Of a stretch of 5,840 nucleotides of DNA, positions 5,259 to 5,840 are shown piece after piece (positions within the stretch are counted from its first letter, which is position 1; each line of letters opens with the position of its first letter). The notes under the pieces are model-generated. The model worked only from the letters and a program-made list of their open reading frames with translations. It was not told the origin of the DNA and ran no database searches. The translations under genes and the position numbers were made by a program. Source of the stretch: Flavobacteriia bacterium (GTDB lineage: Bacteria; Bacteroidota; Bacteroidia; Flavobacteriales; Flavobacteriaceae); NCBI GenBank assembly GCA_018500075.1, contig JAHBAN010000081.1:1-5840 (forward strand), given 5' to 3'.

Positions 5259-5795
5259 ATGGCTCATGTGAAACTTCTCGGACTGTCTGGCGCTTTGCGC
5301 GCCTCTTCGACAAATACATTGCTTCTGAAAGAGGCTGCGCGGCTGATGGGCGATGCGGAGCTTACCCTCGCGGACCTCAATCTGCCGCTGTATGACGGCG
5401 ATCTTGAGGCCGCCGAGGGCGTGCCTCTGGCGGTGCAAAAACTGGCAGACCAGATTGCGAAGGCCGACGCTGTGCTTGTGGCGTCGCCCGAATACAACCG
5501 CGGGATTTCGGGCGTGTTGAAGAATGCGCTGGACTGGGTGAGCCGCGTTGAGGGCAACCCCTGGGGCGGGAAGCCTGTTGCGCTGATGTCGGCTGCGGCG
5601 GGGCGCTCGGGCGGGGACCGTGGATTTGTGATGTTGCACAACTGTATGACGCCCTTTGCGCCGAAGATTGTGGCGGGGCCGGAAGTGACTGTGGCGGCGA
5701 ACTACAGCGAGTTTGACGCGCAGGGGCGCTTGCAAGGCGAGCTATATGTGCAGAACTTAACCACGCTCATGGCAAATCTGCGCGCGGCGATTTGA
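5259..5795 (+). CDS. NAD(P)H-dependent FMN/quinone reductase (ChrR/YieF type)
   Basis: A 178-residue flavodoxin-fold enzyme of the NADPH-dependent FMN reductase family. It is expected to bind FMN and reduce quinones or other acceptors (in some relatives chromate or azo dyes) by two electrons in the cytosol. The FMN phosphate loop is SGALRASSTN (residues 10-19). The strongly conserved SPEYNRGISGVLKNALDWVSR (76-96) contacts the flavin ring and shapes the active site. GKPVALMSAAAGRSGG (104-119) is the third flavin-contacting segment. Length is close to E. coli ChrR (188 residues). The specific substrate cannot be told from sequence. It is insulated from the OmpA-family gene by a terminator. The stop is 26 nt before the adapter, and the gene is complete. 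Confidence 0.92.
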   Translation: MAHVKLLGLSGALRASSTNTLLLKEAARLMGDAELTLADLNLPLYDGDLEAAEGVPLAVQKLADQIAKADAVLVASPEYNRGISGVLKNALDWVSRVEGNPWGGKPVALMSAAAGRSGGDRGFVMLHNCMTPFAPKIVAGPEVTVAANYSEFDAQGRLQGELYVQNLTTLMANLRAAI

Positions 5796-5802
5796 TTTCG
5801 GA

Positions 5803-5819
5803 TTTTCGCGGTGCGAAAA
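5803..5819 (+). terminator. Possible truncated terminator hairpin at the contig edge
   Basis: TTTTCGC (5803-5809) pairs with GCGAAAA (5813-5819) around GGT, 7 nt after the reductase stop. Only CC remains before the adapter, so whether a U-tract followed cannot be seen. Confidence 0.4.
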
Positions 5820-5821
5820 CC

Positions 5822-5840
5822 CTGTCTCTTATACACATCT
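5822..5840 (-). other. Synthetic Tn5 mosaic end (Nextera adapter remnant)
   Basis: CTGTCTCTTATACACATCT is the exact reverse complement of bases 1-19. It is the Nextera mosaic end read into at the other edge of the fragment. Genomic sequence ends at 5821. Confidence 0.97.

Noticed and set aside
1..5840. A natural composite transposon bounded by 19-bp inverted repeats
   Set aside because: The repeats are the engineered mosaic end rather than IS50 ends, no transposase gene is present, and the interior is ordinary chromosomal gene content.

Overview
The window looks like a short piece of chromosome from a GC-rich alphaproteobacterium, most likely a Rhodobacterales/Roseobacter-group member. This placement is an inference from protein character, GC-rich codon use and gene content, and no search was run. 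Both ends carry the exact 19-bp synthetic Tn5/Nextera mosaic end in inverted orientation (1-19 and 5822-5840). The genomic insert is therefore 20-5821, and its edges are library cut points, not biological ends.

Layout: (1) 20-1156, plus strand: the 3' portion of an MmgE/PrpD-family gene, cut at its 5' end by the adapter. (2) 1160-2790, minus strand: an nth (endonuclease III) then PfkB/adenosine-kinase-like pair joined by an ATGA overlap. It meets the first gene tail to tail with 3 nt between stop codons. (3) 2860-3333, minus strand: an exported DsrE-fold protein whose signal peptide is built from 15-bp tandem repeats. A perfect 11-bp stem-loop separates it from nth. (4) 3334-3496: a divergent intergenic region with two GTTTAAAC palindromes arranged as an 11-bp inverted repeat, a candidate operator. 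(5) 3497-4339, plus strand: an Ada-like AraC-HTH plus O6-alkylguanine-DNA alkyltransferase fusion without the N-terminal Ada metal-binding domain. (6) 4453-5112, plus strand: a glycine-zipper plus OmpA lipoprotein (YiaD-like) with a possible promoter and 5' stem-loop, followed by a textbook intrinsic terminator. (7) 5259-5795, plus strand: a ChrR-type NAD(P)H-dependent FMN/quinone reductase, with a hairpin just before the contig edge.

Functionally this is mostly housekeeping and stress maintenance: oxidised-base repair (nth), alkylation repair (Ada-like), two-electron quinone reduction, an envelope lipoprotein, nucleoside/sugar phosphorylation, and an MmgE/PrpD enzyme of unknown substrate. 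I see no phage, plasmid, CRISPR, toxin-antitoxin or other defence system, and no RNA gene. No convincing new multi-gene system is present. The more unusual signals are small: the paired GTTTAAAC operator candidate, the repeat-built signal peptide, the stem-loop lacking a U-tract between the DsrE gene and nth, and the stem-loop at the probable mRNA 5' end of the OmpA lipoprotein.
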